Below are positions 40,155 through 48,521 of a stretch of DNA of 64,000 bases, piece after piece. This DNA comes from Bin87 sp034420475 (GTDB lineage: Bacteria > Chloroflexota > Dehalococcoidia > Lucifugimonadales > UBA3495): the NCBI GenBank assembly GCA_034420475.1, contig DAOULH010000009.1, positions 124,001-188,000 on the forward strand, read 5' to 3'. Both the position numbers and the translations under genes were made by a program. Position 1 is the first letter of the stretch. Every line of letters starts with the position of its first letter. The notes below the pieces were generated by a model, which saw only the letters and a list, made by a program, of their open reading frames with translations, searched no databases and was not told where the DNA came from.

Positions 40155-40765
40155 TGACCACTGCAACTTCCCCTCCGATTCACGAGGCAGCCGTCCATGC
40201 CGAAAACGAATGGCGCAACCTGCCCGACGACCGGCGGTACGAAATGGTCGATGGCGAACTGGTGGAGTTGCCGCCGATGAGAAGAGCGCCTGCAATAGTC
40301 GCGGGCAAAATTTCCCGCCTGTTTGACCAGTACATCGAAGACGAAAATCTGCTCTTTTGGGTAGGCCCCGGTGCCTCGTTCCGGTTGGGATTGTCACGCG
40401 CGAACTTCAGGATACCGGACGTGAGCGTAACTGCGGAACGACCGGGAACGCCGGCTATCGAAGATGAACCCGGCGTGTGGGAAGGGACACCTGACATTGC
40501 CGTGGAAGTGGTTTCACCCACCGATACCTACCTGGACGTCATCGATAAAGCCCGGCTTTACCTCCGGCAGGGCGTTGCCACGGTTTTGCTGGTTGACGTT
40601 TACAATCGCGAAGTGACCGTGCGGCAGTCCACCGGGGAAATCCGCGTCCTCACCACGGACGATATACTCACCGGAGAGCCGATCCTGCCCGGATTTTCGT
40701 GCTCCGTTGCCGAAATTTTCTCCGGGCTGGACCGCGTGGCCGCACTGCGAGCGGAGGACGCCTAG
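40151..40765 (+). CDS. Uma2-family (DUF820) PD-(D/E)XK nuclease-like protein, copy 2
   Basis: 204 residues. DDRRYEMVDGELVELPPMRRAP, FRIPDVSVTAERPG, GTPDIAVEVVSPTDTYLDVIDKARLYLRQG and ILTGEPILPGFSCSVAEIF give the full Uma2 pattern, with the catalytic Asp, Glu and Lys positions kept. It is only distantly similar to copy 1, so the pair is not a recent tandem duplication. The stop is 2 bases before nuoI. Confidence 0.88.
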   Translation: MMTTATSPPIHEAAVHAENEWRNLPDDRRYEMVDGELVELPPMRRAPAIVAGKISRLFDQYIEDENLLFWVGPGASFRLGLSRANFRIPDVSVTAERPGTPAIEDEPGVWEGTPDIAVEVVSPTDTYLDVIDKARLYLRQGVATVLLVDVYNREVTVRQSTGEIRVLTTDDILTGEPILPGFSCSVAEIFSGLDRVAALRAEDA

Positions 40766-40767
40766 CT

Positions 40768-41304
40768 ATGCTGGAAAGCCTGAAAGGGATGATGCTTACT
40801 CTCGCGTCCACGGTCTACGGGTTCCGCCGGCCGGTGACGCAGCAGTATCCCAAGGAACCGACTCCCGTGCGGCCGCGTTTCATGGGATTCCCGGCGCTCA
40901 CCTGGGATGGCAAAATCAGCGAGCCGTACTGCACCGGCTGCATGGTGTGCATCCGCAACTGCCCGACGCAGTGCATGTCCGCCAGCATGATGGACAACCC
41001 CAAGCACGCCGACGGCGAAAGCAGCCGTCGCAAGATCGTCGATTACTTTGAAATCAATTTGAACCGTTGTATATTGTGCGGCATCTGCGTCGAGTACTGC
41101 AATTTCGACGCCATCGTCATGAGCCACGAGCACGAGATGAGCACCTACGCGCGCAACGGGGACCGGGTTGATCTGCCCGCGCTGCTGGATATCGGCAAGA
41201 AATACCAGGACGATACCGCGTGGATTCCGCCGACCGTGCTGGCCAAGCAGAAAGCCGACGCCGCCAAAGCGGCCGCCGCTGCCGAAACCGAACCCGAGGC
41301 CTGA
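40768..41304 (+). CDS. nuoI: NADH-quinone oxidoreductase subunit I
   Basis: 178 residues, ferredoxin-like subunit with two [4Fe-4S] clusters: YCTGCMVCIRNCPTQC and CILCGICVEYCNFDA, both CxxCxxCxxxC. It relays electrons to N2. GGAGG lies about 11 bases before ATG 40768, within the end of the Uma2 gene. The C-terminal 50 residues are Lys/Ala/Glu-rich. It is followed by a small accessory gene. Confidence 0.96.
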   Translation: MLESLKGMMLTLASTVYGFRRPVTQQYPKEPTPVRPRFMGFPALTWDGKISEPYCTGCMVCIRNCPTQCMSASMMDNPKHADGESSRRKIVDYFEINLNRCILCGICVEYCNFDAIVMSHEHEMSTYARNGDRVDLPALLDIGKKYQDDTAWIPPTVLAKQKADAAKAAAAAETEPEA

Positions 41305-41317
41305 GCCGAGGCTGACC

Positions 41318-41623
41318 GTGCCCAGAGAAGACGAACGCTACCGCAACCTGTCGCCGCGGCACCCGCAGTATTGCACCTGCGTCGAGTGCGTGGAGCAGCG
41401 CAAGTCCGGGCGGGATGATTCCGTCTCCGGCAAGGTCGGCGGGCTGGTGGGCAAAATCGCCGGCAAGGCGGCCAAAGCCGGAAAGATCGGCAAGGGCAAA
41501 AAGCGGGGCAAGACCGGCGGCTCCGGCAAGGCCCGCGGCCGCACGCAGGCGGTATCCGAGCCGGTGCGCAAGCACAAAGCCGATTGCGAGTGTGCGACCT
41601 GCACGCTCCTCAAGTCAATTTAG
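41318..41623 (+). CDS. Small basic protein with two CxCxxC motifs, between nuoI and nuoJ
   Basis: 101 residues, unknown family. Near the start is YCTCVECVEQRK, and near the end CECATCTLLKSI: two CxCxxC motifs separated by about 60 Lys/Gly/Ala/Arg-rich residues (GKIAGKAAKAGKIGKGKKRG). The six Cys could bind zinc or an Fe-S cluster. GTG 41318 has GAGG upstream and lies 13 bases after nuoI. The Lys-rich middle suggests nucleic-acid or acidic-surface binding. Its place in the operon is the only clue to function. Confidence 0.6.
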   Translation: MPREDERYRNLSPRHPQYCTCVECVEQRKSGRDDSVSGKVGGLVGKIAGKAAKAGKIGKGKKRGKTGGSGKARGRTQAVSEPVRKHKADCECATCTLLKSI

Positions 41624-41782
41624 GCGTTGGTCTTACAAGATCCCGGGGCCGGTCCGCCTATTCGACAATGCCGAAGCCGAAACCAAACCCTCACCACCGG
41701 AGCCGCCAACGGGGCGGCTCATACTTTGGCAGCGCGCCGGGTACCCCTGAACGGAACCCGGTGAGCGGGGACGCATAGACCC

Positions 41783-42304
41783 GTGGCGCTGGCCCTCTTC
41801 GCAATCGTCGCCATCTTCACCCTCGGCGGGGCCGTGGGCGTCGTAGCGACTCGCAACGTGGTCCATGCGGCGCTGTTCCTGCTGCTGTCCCTGCTGGGCG
41901 CGGCCGGCGCGTACCTGCTGCTGTTCGCCGAGTTCCTGGCGTTGGTGCAGGTGCTCATCTACGGCGGCGCGGTCATCATCGTCGTCCTGTTCGCGGTGAT
42001 GCTCACCCGCTCGTCGGAATATCCACGCATCACGGACAACAAGCAGTGGCCGCTGGGATTGATAACGGCCACGGCGCTGGCGGTGGTGCTGGGCGCGGCG
42101 TTCTGGCTAGTAGATCCCGACGTGGCGGCTGAACCCCAGGCCCCTGCTTTCACGGAACTGGGCGCGGCCCTGTTCACCAAGTGGGCGCTGCCCTTCGAGA
42201 TCGCGTCCCTGGTGCTCCTGGTAGCCCTGATCGGAGCCATCATCATCGCCCGCACGCAAAATGTGGCGACCGAGGGCGACACACCCGTGGAAGGCGAGGG
42301 CTAA
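41783..42304 (+). CDS. nuoJ: NADH-quinone oxidoreductase subunit J
   Basis: 173-residue membrane subunit with about five helices. NVVHAALFLLLSLLGAAGAYLLLFAEFLALVQVLIYGGAVIIVVLFAVML is the NuoJ core, including the helix with the acidic residue in AEFLALVQVLIYGGA. GTG 41783 starts it. The 159 bases before it (41624-41782) contain only a short 36-codon frame that I do not support. nuoK follows after 7 bases. Confidence 0.94.
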   Translation: MALALFAIVAIFTLGGAVGVVATRNVVHAALFLLLSLLGAAGAYLLLFAEFLALVQVLIYGGAVIIVVLFAVMLTRSSEYPRITDNKQWPLGLITATALAVVLGAAFWLVDPDVAAEPQAPAFTELGAALFTKWALPFEIASLVLLVALIGAIIIARTQNVATEGDTPVEGEG

Positions 42305-42311
42305 CCCGGCG

Positions 42312-42632
42312 ATGGTGCCGCTGCTGTACTTCCAGTTGCTGGGAGCCGCCCTGTTCGGGATCGGTTTCTACGGGGTGCTCGCGCGCCGGAGCGCGGTGCT
42401 CATCGTGCTGTCCATCGAGTTGATGCTGAACGCGGTCAACATCAACCTGATCGCCGCTGCCTCCTACCTGAACGGCACGGGCCGCTTCACCGACTTTGAC
42501 GGCCAGATCATCGCGATCTTTGTCATCACGGTGGCAGCGGCAGAGGTCGGTCTGGCGTTCGCGATCATCCTGCGGATGTACCGCAACCGCGGCACCGTCA
42601 ACGTCGACGAAATCAACCTGCTCAAGTGGTGA
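42312..42632 (+). CDS. nuoK: NADH-quinone oxidoreductase subunit K
   Basis: 106-residue membrane subunit, three helices. LIVLSIELMLNAVNINLIAAA carries the conserved Glu of the proton channel, and FVITVAAAEVGLAFAIILRMYRNRGTVNVDEINLLKW is the usual end with a second Glu. GAGGG lies upstream of ATG 42312. nuoL starts 1 base after its stop. Confidence 0.97.
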   Translation: MVPLLYFQLLGAALFGIGFYGVLARRSAVLIVLSIELMLNAVNINLIAAASYLNGTGRFTDFDGQIIAIFVITVAAAEVGLAFAIILRMYRNRGTVNVDEINLLKW

Positions 42633-42633
42633 T

Positions 42634-44574
42634 ATGCCGCTGGCATTCCTGATACCAGTCTTTTCCTTCGCCGCCTGCCCGCTGATCATCCTGTTCCAGC
42701 GCTGGCTGCCGCTGCGGGGCGCGCCGCTGGCGATCCTGGCCATCGGCGGCGGTTTCGTCGTGTGGGCGCTGACCACGGTGAGTTTCCTGGGCGCTTCGGC
42801 AGCCGATCCCGCCTGCGAAGTCAGCGGCATCACCGGCGCGTTGACCTGCCATTTCTCCACCTCCTGGTTCGAGGCGGGGCTGCCCGGCATCGCCCTCCCC
42901 ACGGTTGACCGGGCGATCCACCTGAATTGGGGCATCATCATCGACCCGCTGACCGTGGTGCTCCTCGGGCTGATCACCTTCGTTGCCCTGGGCGTCCAGC
43001 TTTATTCGCTGGAATACATGAAGGGCGACCCGCGTTTCGGCTGGTACTTCGCGTGGCAGGCCCTGTTTGTAGCGGCGATGCTGACCCTGGTGCTGGCCGA
43101 TAACTTCCTGCTGTTGTACATCGCGTGGGAACTGGTGGGCCTGTGCTCCTACCTGCTGATCGGGTTCTGGTTCGAGAACCCGGGCCCCCGGGAGGCCGCG
43201 AAGAAGGCCTTCGTGGTGACGCGCATCGGCGACGTGGGACTGCTGGTGGGCATCCTCCTGCTCTGGGTCAACGTGGGCAGTTTCAGCATGACCGACGCCT
43301 TCGCCGCCGCATCGTCCGGCGAGTTGGGCAGCGGCGTCACCACCGCGGCGGCCATCCTGCTGCTGCTGGGAGCCATGGGCAAGTCCGCGCAATTCCCCTT
43401 CCACGTGTGGCTGCCCGACGCCATGGAGGGCCCGACGCCGGTCAGTGCGCTGATCCATGCGGCCACCATGGTGATCGCCGGCGTGTACCTGGTGGCCCGC
43501 GCCTATCCCATCTTTGCCGCGTCCCCGGAAGCGATGATGGTCGTAGCCATCGTCGGGTTGATCACGGCCCTGGGCGCGGCGACCATCGCCCTGGTGTCCA
43601 CGGACCTGAAGCGCATCCTGGCGTATTCCACCGTGTCCCACCTGGGTCTGATGATGCTGTCGCTGGGCGCGTTCGGCTGGACGGCGGCGGTGTTCCACCT
43701 GATGGCCCACGGGTTCGCCAAGGCCCTGCTGTTCCTCGGCGCCGGCAGCGTGATGCACGGCGTCGGCGCCCACGGCGACGTGGACATTCGTCGTGTTGGC
43801 GGGTTGCGCCGGGCGATGCCTGTAACCGCGGTCGTGTTCTCCATCGGCGCGTTGTCGTTGGGCGGGATACCGATCCTGTCCGGCTTCTGGAGCAAGGACG
43901 AAATCCTGATCGCGGTGGAGCACAACCTGCACGTCATATTCATCGTGCTTACCATGCTCACCGCGTTCCTGAGCGCCCTGTACATGGCGCGGGCCATGTT
44001 CGTGGTGTTCTTCGGAGCCGAGGGCGAGGACAGCCACCACGCCCACGAATCGCCGCTGCTGATGACCGGCGTGATGTCCGTGCTGGCGGTGCTGGCCGTG
44101 GGCTTCGGCTGGATCGCCTTCAACTGGCCTGGCGCATTCGACGGTATCGGCGGCTTCGTGTTCTACGACCACGCGGAGAAATTCCACTTCAACTACGTGC
44201 TGGGGGCGCTGTCGATAATCCTGGCGGTGGGCGCGTTCGTCCTGGCGTGGTTGGTGTACGTGCGCCGGGCGATCTCCCACGAGCCCTGGAGGGCGCGCTT
44301 CGCCAGAATACTGCGGGTAGTGGAACGCCGCTATTACGTCGATGAAGCCTACCAGTGGGCCATTGATCGCGTGGTGCTGACCGTTTCCGCCGCGCTGGCG
44401 TTCTTCGACCGCGCCGTGGTGAACGACGTCGCGGTGAACGGCCCGGCCGACGTCGTGCGCAAGGCCGGCGTCGCCTTACGCCTGCACGTCACGGGTCACG
44501 TTTACACCTACGCGCTGGCAGTGGCATTGGGCGTGATCGGCTTGGCGATTTTCTGGTGGCTGCGCTCGGTGTAG
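42634..44574 (+). CDS. nuoL: NADH-quinone oxidoreductase subunit L
   Basis: 646-residue antiporter-like subunit. WELVGLCSYLLIGFWFENPGPREAAKKAFVVTRIGDVG, PDAMEGPTPVSALIHAATMVIAGVYL and LKRILAYSTVSHLGLMMLSLGAFGW are the Mrp-type signatures with the pumping Glu and Lys residues. The C-terminal FNYVLGALSIILAV and YVDEAYQWAIDRVV regions lead to the lateral helix. A repeat element separates it from nuoM. Confidence 0.97.
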   Translation: MPLAFLIPVFSFAACPLIILFQRWLPLRGAPLAILAIGGGFVVWALTTVSFLGASAADPACEVSGITGALTCHFSTSWFEAGLPGIALPTVDRAIHLNWGIIIDPLTVVLLGLITFVALGVQLYSLEYMKGDPRFGWYFAWQALFVAAMLTLVLADNFLLLYIAWELVGLCSYLLIGFWFENPGPREAAKKAFVVTRIGDVGLLVGILLLWVNVGSFSMTDAFAAASSGELGSGVTTAAAILLLLGAMGKSAQFPFHVWLPDAMEGPTPVSALIHAATMVIAGVYLVARAYPIFAASPEAMMVVAIVGLITALGAATIALVSTDLKRILAYSTVSHLGLMMLSLGAFGWTAAVFHLMAHGFAKALLFLGAGSVMHGVGAHGDVDIRRVGGLRRAMPVTAVVFSIGALSLGGIPILSGFWSKDEILIAVEHNLHVIFIVLTMLTAFLSALYMARAMFVVFFGAEGEDSHHAHESPLLMTGVMSVLAVLAVGFGWIAFNWPGAFDGIGGFVFYDHAEKFHFNYVLGALSIILAVGAFVLAWLVYVRRAISHEPWRARFARILRVVERRYYVDEAYQWAIDRVVLTVSAALAFFDRAVVNDVAVNGPADVVRKAGVALRLHVTGHVYTYALAVALGVIGLAIFWWLRSV

Positions 44575-44616
44575 AGCTTGCTGGCATTATGCAATATCGC
44601 TATCCCCGCACCACCT

Positions 44617-44694
44617 CGTCATTCCGGCGAAAGCCGGAATCCAGAATCATGTTGAGTCAACACGCTCTGGATTCCCGCTTTTGCGAGAATGACG
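44617..44694. repeat. Inverted-repeat element between nuoL and nuoM
   Basis: 29-base arms at 44617-44645 (CGTCATTCCGGCGAAAGCCG plus GAATCCAGA) and 44666-44694 pair imperfectly. The element could form a long RNA hairpin inside the operon transcript. It belongs to a common class of CGTCATTCCnGCGAAAGCnGGAATCC repeats. No coding content. Confidence 0.8.
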
Positions 44695-44710
44695 GTCGCT
44701 ATATTCGATA

Positions 44711-46225
44711 ATGGCTAATTTCGACCAGGTATCCCTACTGCTGTTGGTGCTGGTGCCCCTGGCCGGCGCGGCGCTGGCCATGTTCCTGCCCAAGGACCGG
44801 CCGCGGGACGCGTGGCAGTTCGCCATCTTCGTGGCCGCCGTCAGCTTTGTGCTGTCGGTCATCGTTTTCCTGCGCTACGACTACGGAACCGGCGGCGTGC
44901 AGCTGGTGCGGGAGTACGAATGGATCGGGGATCCGGTCAACATAACGCTGTACTTCGGGCTCAACGGCATCGGCGCGCCCTTGGTGCTGCTCAACGGCAT
45001 CGTGCTGCTGGGCGCGGTGCTGATCAGCCAGACCATCACCCGGCGGACGCGGGACTTCTTCGTGCTGCTGCTGGCCCTGGGCGCCGGCGTGTACGGCGTG
45101 TTCGTGGTGCGCGACCTGTTCTTCCTGTTCTTCTTCTACGAACTGGCCGTGCTGCCCATGTACCTGCTCATCGGCGTGTGGGGCAGTAGCACCGACTTCG
45201 GCACCTTCCTGCGCACCAAGGAATACGGCGCGATGAAGCTGATGCTGATGCTGGTGGCCGGCAGCATCCTGATCTGGGTCGGCATCCTGGCCCTGTACGT
45301 CGCTTCGTCGCAGGCAGGCGACCCCACTTTCAACATCGACAAGCTGGCCGCGCTGCAGCAGGACGGAGCGGTTTCCCGCCTGACCCAGATGTGGGTATTC
45401 CCCTTCTTCGCACTGGGATTTGGCGTTCTGGCCGGCCTGTGGCCCTTCCATACCTGGTCGCCCGACGGCCACGTGGCCGCGCCCACCGGCGTCAGTATGC
45501 TGCACGCCGGCGTGCTGATGAAGCTGGGAGCCTTCGGCATCATCCAAGTGGGCATGATCCTGGCGCCCCAGGGCGCGGAGGTGTGGATGCCGGTGCTCAT
45601 CGGCCTGGGCACGGTGAACGTCATCTACGGCGCGATTTCCGCCCTGTCGCAGAACGACCTCAAGTACGTCATCGGCTATTCCAGCGTCAGCCACATGGGT
45701 TACGTGCTCATGGGCATCGCCACGCTGCACCCGGTGGGCTTGGCCGGGGCGGTGCTCCAGATGTTCTCCCACGGCATCATGACGGCCCTCATGTTCGCCA
45801 TGGTGGGAGCGATTTACGAGCGGGCGCACATCCGCGACAGCATGATCCTCAACGGCCTCATCAAGCGCATGGGCACGACCACGTTCTTCTTTGCCATCGC
45901 CGGCCTGGCGTCGCTGGGCCTGCCCGGTCTGAGCGGGTTCATTGCGGAGTTCATGGTCTTCACCGGAGCGTTCCGCACCTACCTGCCGTTGGCCGTGCTG
46001 GGCGTCATCGGCGCGGCCATCACGGCGGTTTACATCCTGCGGCTGCTGGCCCGTTCCTTCTTCGGCGAGGGCGATCCGCAGTGGGACCATCTTACCGACG
46101 CCAGCCCGGTGGAAAAGGGTGTGGGTGCGGCCTTCGTGCTGATCCTGATTGCGGTGGGCGTCTGGCCCGCGCCGCTGCTGCGCGTCATCAACACCGGCGT
46201 CGAAAGCGCGCTGGCGGTGTTTTAG
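44711..46225 (+). CDS. nuoM: NADH-quinone oxidoreductase subunit M
   Basis: 504-residue antiporter-like membrane subunit. FFYELAVLPMYLLIGVWG (Glu of helix 5), MKLMLMLVAGSILIW, PFHTWSPDGHVAAPTGVSMLHAGVLMKLGAFG and NDLKYVIGYSSVSHMGYVLMG are NuoM signatures. It pumps protons with NuoL and NuoN. Starts at ATG 44711, 16 bases after the repeat element. Confidence 0.97.
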   Translation: MANFDQVSLLLLVLVPLAGAALAMFLPKDRPRDAWQFAIFVAAVSFVLSVIVFLRYDYGTGGVQLVREYEWIGDPVNITLYFGLNGIGAPLVLLNGIVLLGAVLISQTITRRTRDFFVLLLALGAGVYGVFVVRDLFFLFFFYELAVLPMYLLIGVWGSSTDFGTFLRTKEYGAMKLMLMLVAGSILIWVGILALYVASSQAGDPTFNIDKLAALQQDGAVSRLTQMWVFPFFALGFGVLAGLWPFHTWSPDGHVAAPTGVSMLHAGVLMKLGAFGIIQVGMILAPQGAEVWMPVLIGLGTVNVIYGAISALSQNDLKYVIGYSSVSHMGYVLMGIATLHPVGLAGAVLQMFSHGIMTALMFAMVGAIYERAHIRDSMILNGLIKRMGTTTFFFAIAGLASLGLPGLSGFIAEFMVFTGAFRTYLPLAVLGVIGAAITAVYILRLLARSFFGEGDPQWDHLTDASPVEKGVGAAFVLILIAVGVWPAPLLRVINTGVESALAVF

Positions 46226-46237
46226 GCGGTTACCGGA

Positions 46238-47818
46238 ATGCCAATTGACTACACCGCCAACTTGCACCTGCTGACGCCGGAGTTCGTCCTCACGGCGCTG
46301 GCGTTCCTGGTGTTCACGGTGGACCTGTTCCTGCCGGAGAGCAGGAAGGAATGGCTGGCCGGCCTGTCGGTGGTCAGCCTGGTGGCCGTCATGGTCATCG
46401 CCATTCTGATGCGGCCGGCGGAGTCCGTGGAACTCTACGGCGGGTTGATCGTGGTCGACAGCTTCGGCCTGTTCTTCAAGATATTCTTCCTGGCCATCGG
46501 CGTGGGCATCATCGCGCTCTCGGTCGAGTACGGACGCGACCGCCTGGAGCATCGCGGCGAGTTCTACGGGCTGCTGCTATTTTCCATCCTGGGCATGAAT
46601 CTGATGGCCATGTCCCGGGAGTTGCTCACCGCCTACATCGCCCTGGAACTGCTCTCGTTCAGCCTGTACGTCATGGTGGCCTACGGATTGCGGGAGGCCC
46701 GCTCCAACGAGGCCGGGATCAAGTACATCATCATCGGCGCGCTGTCGTCGGCCATCATGCTCTACGGGCTGAGCAACATCTACACGGCCCTGGGCACGAC
46801 GTTCTTCGCCGGCATCGCCGAGGAGTTGGCAGCGCCGGGCCTGACTGGATCGGGAGACGGGAGCCCGGTGCTGTGGGTGGGCGTCGCGCTGCTGGTGGTT
46901 GGCTTGGGATTCAAGCTCTCGGCGGTGCCCTTCCATATGTGGGCACCCGATGCCTACGAGGGCGCGCCCCTGCCGGTGACCGCCTACCTGGCCATCGGAT
47001 CCAAGGCGGCCGCATTCGCCCTGACCTTGCGCCTCTTCGCCGAGGCCATTGTCCCCGCCGCATCCCGCTGGGACGAGTGGCAACTGGTCATCGCCGTACT
47101 TGCCGCCGTCACGATGCTGCTGGGCAACCTGGTGGCCCTCGCCCAGCGGAACCTGAAACGGCTCATGGCCTACAGCAGCATCGGACACGTGGGCTACGCG
47201 CTGGCCGGCATCGCGGTGCTGGGCAGCGATTTCGCGCTGGCCGCCAAGTCGGTGGTGTTCTACCTGGTGGTGTACGCCGTGACCAACCTGGTGGTGTTCG
47301 CCGGCGTCACCGCCTACTACAACCGCACCGGGCAGGACAACATCGCTGACCTGGCGGGCCTGGCTGACCGTCAGCCCTTTGTCGCTGCCGCCATCGCCAT
47401 CGGCCTGTTCTCGTTGGCCGGACTGCCCATATTCGCCGGTTTCACCGCCAAGTTCTACCTGTTCGCGGCCGTGGCCTCGGCTGATGGTGGCGAGTTCCTG
47501 TGGCTGGCCGGCGTCGCCATTTTCGCCAGTCTGATCTCCCTGTACTACTACCTGCAAGTGCTCCGCCAGATGTACATCGAGCGCCCGCCCGGCCCTGACC
47601 ACGCGGCAGAGGAGCACGAACCCATCGAAGATCATGGGGATGCCCACGGCCACGGCGCCCACGACGAACCGCCGGTTCCTCCCATGCCCCGCCCGTCGCT
47701 GCTGCTCACGGCCACCATGGGCGTCGGGCTGCTGGTGGTGACCTGGCTGGGGGTCTACCCGGCGCCGCTGCTGGGGCTGATTGAGGCGGCCAGCGCGGCT
47801 ATCGTGCCGCTGGGGTGA
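46238..47818 (+). CDS. nuoN: NADH-quinone oxidoreductase subunit N
   Basis: 526-residue antiporter-like subunit. ELLSFSLYVMVAYGLREARSNEAGIKYIIIGALSSAIMLYG, PFHMWAPDAYEGAPLPVTAYLAIGSK and NLKRLMAYSSIGHVGYALAGIA are NuoN motifs. A His/Glu/Asp-rich loop (EEHEPIEDHGDAHGHGAHDE) near residue 465 is unusual. It closes the nuo operon. A relic of its last 30 codons lies 600 bases downstream. Confidence 0.97.
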   Translation: MPIDYTANLHLLTPEFVLTALAFLVFTVDLFLPESRKEWLAGLSVVSLVAVMVIAILMRPAESVELYGGLIVVDSFGLFFKIFFLAIGVGIIALSVEYGRDRLEHRGEFYGLLLFSILGMNLMAMSRELLTAYIALELLSFSLYVMVAYGLREARSNEAGIKYIIIGALSSAIMLYGLSNIYTALGTTFFAGIAEELAAPGLTGSGDGSPVLWVGVALLVVGLGFKLSAVPFHMWAPDAYEGAPLPVTAYLAIGSKAAAFALTLRLFAEAIVPAASRWDEWQLVIAVLAAVTMLLGNLVALAQRNLKRLMAYSSIGHVGYALAGIAVLGSDFALAAKSVVFYLVVYAVTNLVVFAGVTAYYNRTGQDNIADLAGLADRQPFVAAAIAIGLFSLAGLPIFAGFTAKFYLFAAVASADGGEFLWLAGVAIFASLISLYYYLQVLRQMYIERPPGPDHAAEEHEPIEDHGDAHGHGAHDEPPVPPMPRPSLLLTATMGVGLLVVTWLGVYPAPLLGLIEAASAAIVPLG

Positions 47819-47920
47819 TCCGCTTTTGCGCCAAAGATAGACAAACGCCCCATGACCCGCAAAACTGGAATCGTGGCAGGGTGGAAAGCAATCAACGGAT
47901 ACCGCCTGAGGAGGAACACG

Positions 47921-48277
47921 ATGGGAACGGTAACAGTGACCATAGGGGTCGGTGACCCACAGGGACAACTGTTCGAAGAACTCGAGGTCACCGTCGATAC
48001 CGGCTCAACTTTCACAGCAGTGCCCAGAGATATGCTGCAAAGGCTGGGGGTGCCGGTCGCAAGGTCTCTACCCTCCGTGACGGCCGACGGCAGAATTATT
48101 CCGGTCGACGTTGGACAAACCACCATAAAGCTGGAAGGTTTGAAGTTCGCCACTCCGGTGATATTTGCCGAAGCGGACGAGCCCAGCCTGCTGGGCGTAG
48201 TCTCCCTGGAGGAAGCCGCCCTTGCCGTTGACCCGGTGGCCGGGCAACTGGTGCCGACCAACCTGCTGCGGTATTAA
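47921..48277 (+). CDS. Retropepsin-like aspartic protease, solo copy
   Basis: 118 residues from ATG 47921, with GAGGAGG 6 bases upstream. VTVDTGSTFTAVPRDMLQRLG is the catalytic DTG(S/T) motif near residue 28, and SLLGVVSLEEAALAVDP the C-terminal strand. Unlike the proteins at 13265 and 62311 it has no small partner gene upstream. It lies between the intact nuoN and a relic of nuoN's 3' end, suggesting it arrived by recombination there. Confidence 0.8.
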   Translation: MGTVTVTIGVGDPQGQLFEELEVTVDTGSTFTAVPRDMLQRLGVPVARSLPSVTADGRIIPVDVGQTTIKLEGLKFATPVIFAEADEPSLLGVVSLEEAALAVDPVAGQLVPTNLLRY

Positions 48278-48343
48278 CCGGGGAAATGGGATCTAGATAA
48301 CGCTACAATGCGAATTCTCGCTCCTTGGTACCGCGGGCGTTGA

Positions 48344-48433
48344 GTTGTTGGTGGGACCTGGCTGGTTGTCTACGCAGAGTCCCCGCTGGGCCTGATCGAC
48401 GCGATCAGCGCGGCTATCGTGCCGTTGGGGTAG
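48344..48433 (+). pseudogene. Relic of a nuoN 3' end
   Basis: Frame 48344-48433 reads VVGTWLVVYAESPLGLIDAI and ends SAAIVPLG then TAG. The last codons of nuoN read LGVYPAPLLGLIEAASAAIV then PLG. Over the last 19 bases before the Leu codon the two are identical (CAGCGCGGCTATCGTGCCG). The fragment has no start and no upstream homology, so it is a displaced tail, not a gene. The rest of 48278-48500 shows nothing else. Confidence 0.75.
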
Positions 48434-48521
48434 AGCACGCGATCTGGACATTGATGGATAAGTAGGGGCAAACCACGATTCGTCCCAATGACCCCATGTC
48501 TCAATGAGAGGTTTCGTCGCC

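Noticed and set aside
41669..41778. Short plus-strand frame of 36 codons between the Cys-pair gene and nuoJ
   Set aside because: Pro/Arg/Ser-rich, no ribosome site, no pattern of conservation visible.
42622..44280. 552-codon minus-strand frame opposite nuoL
   Set aside because: His/Gln/Arg/Gly-rich antisense of a conserved membrane protein.
44735..46552. 605-codon minus-strand frame opposite nuoM and nuoN
   Set aside because: Antisense shadow; no motif, spans two genes.
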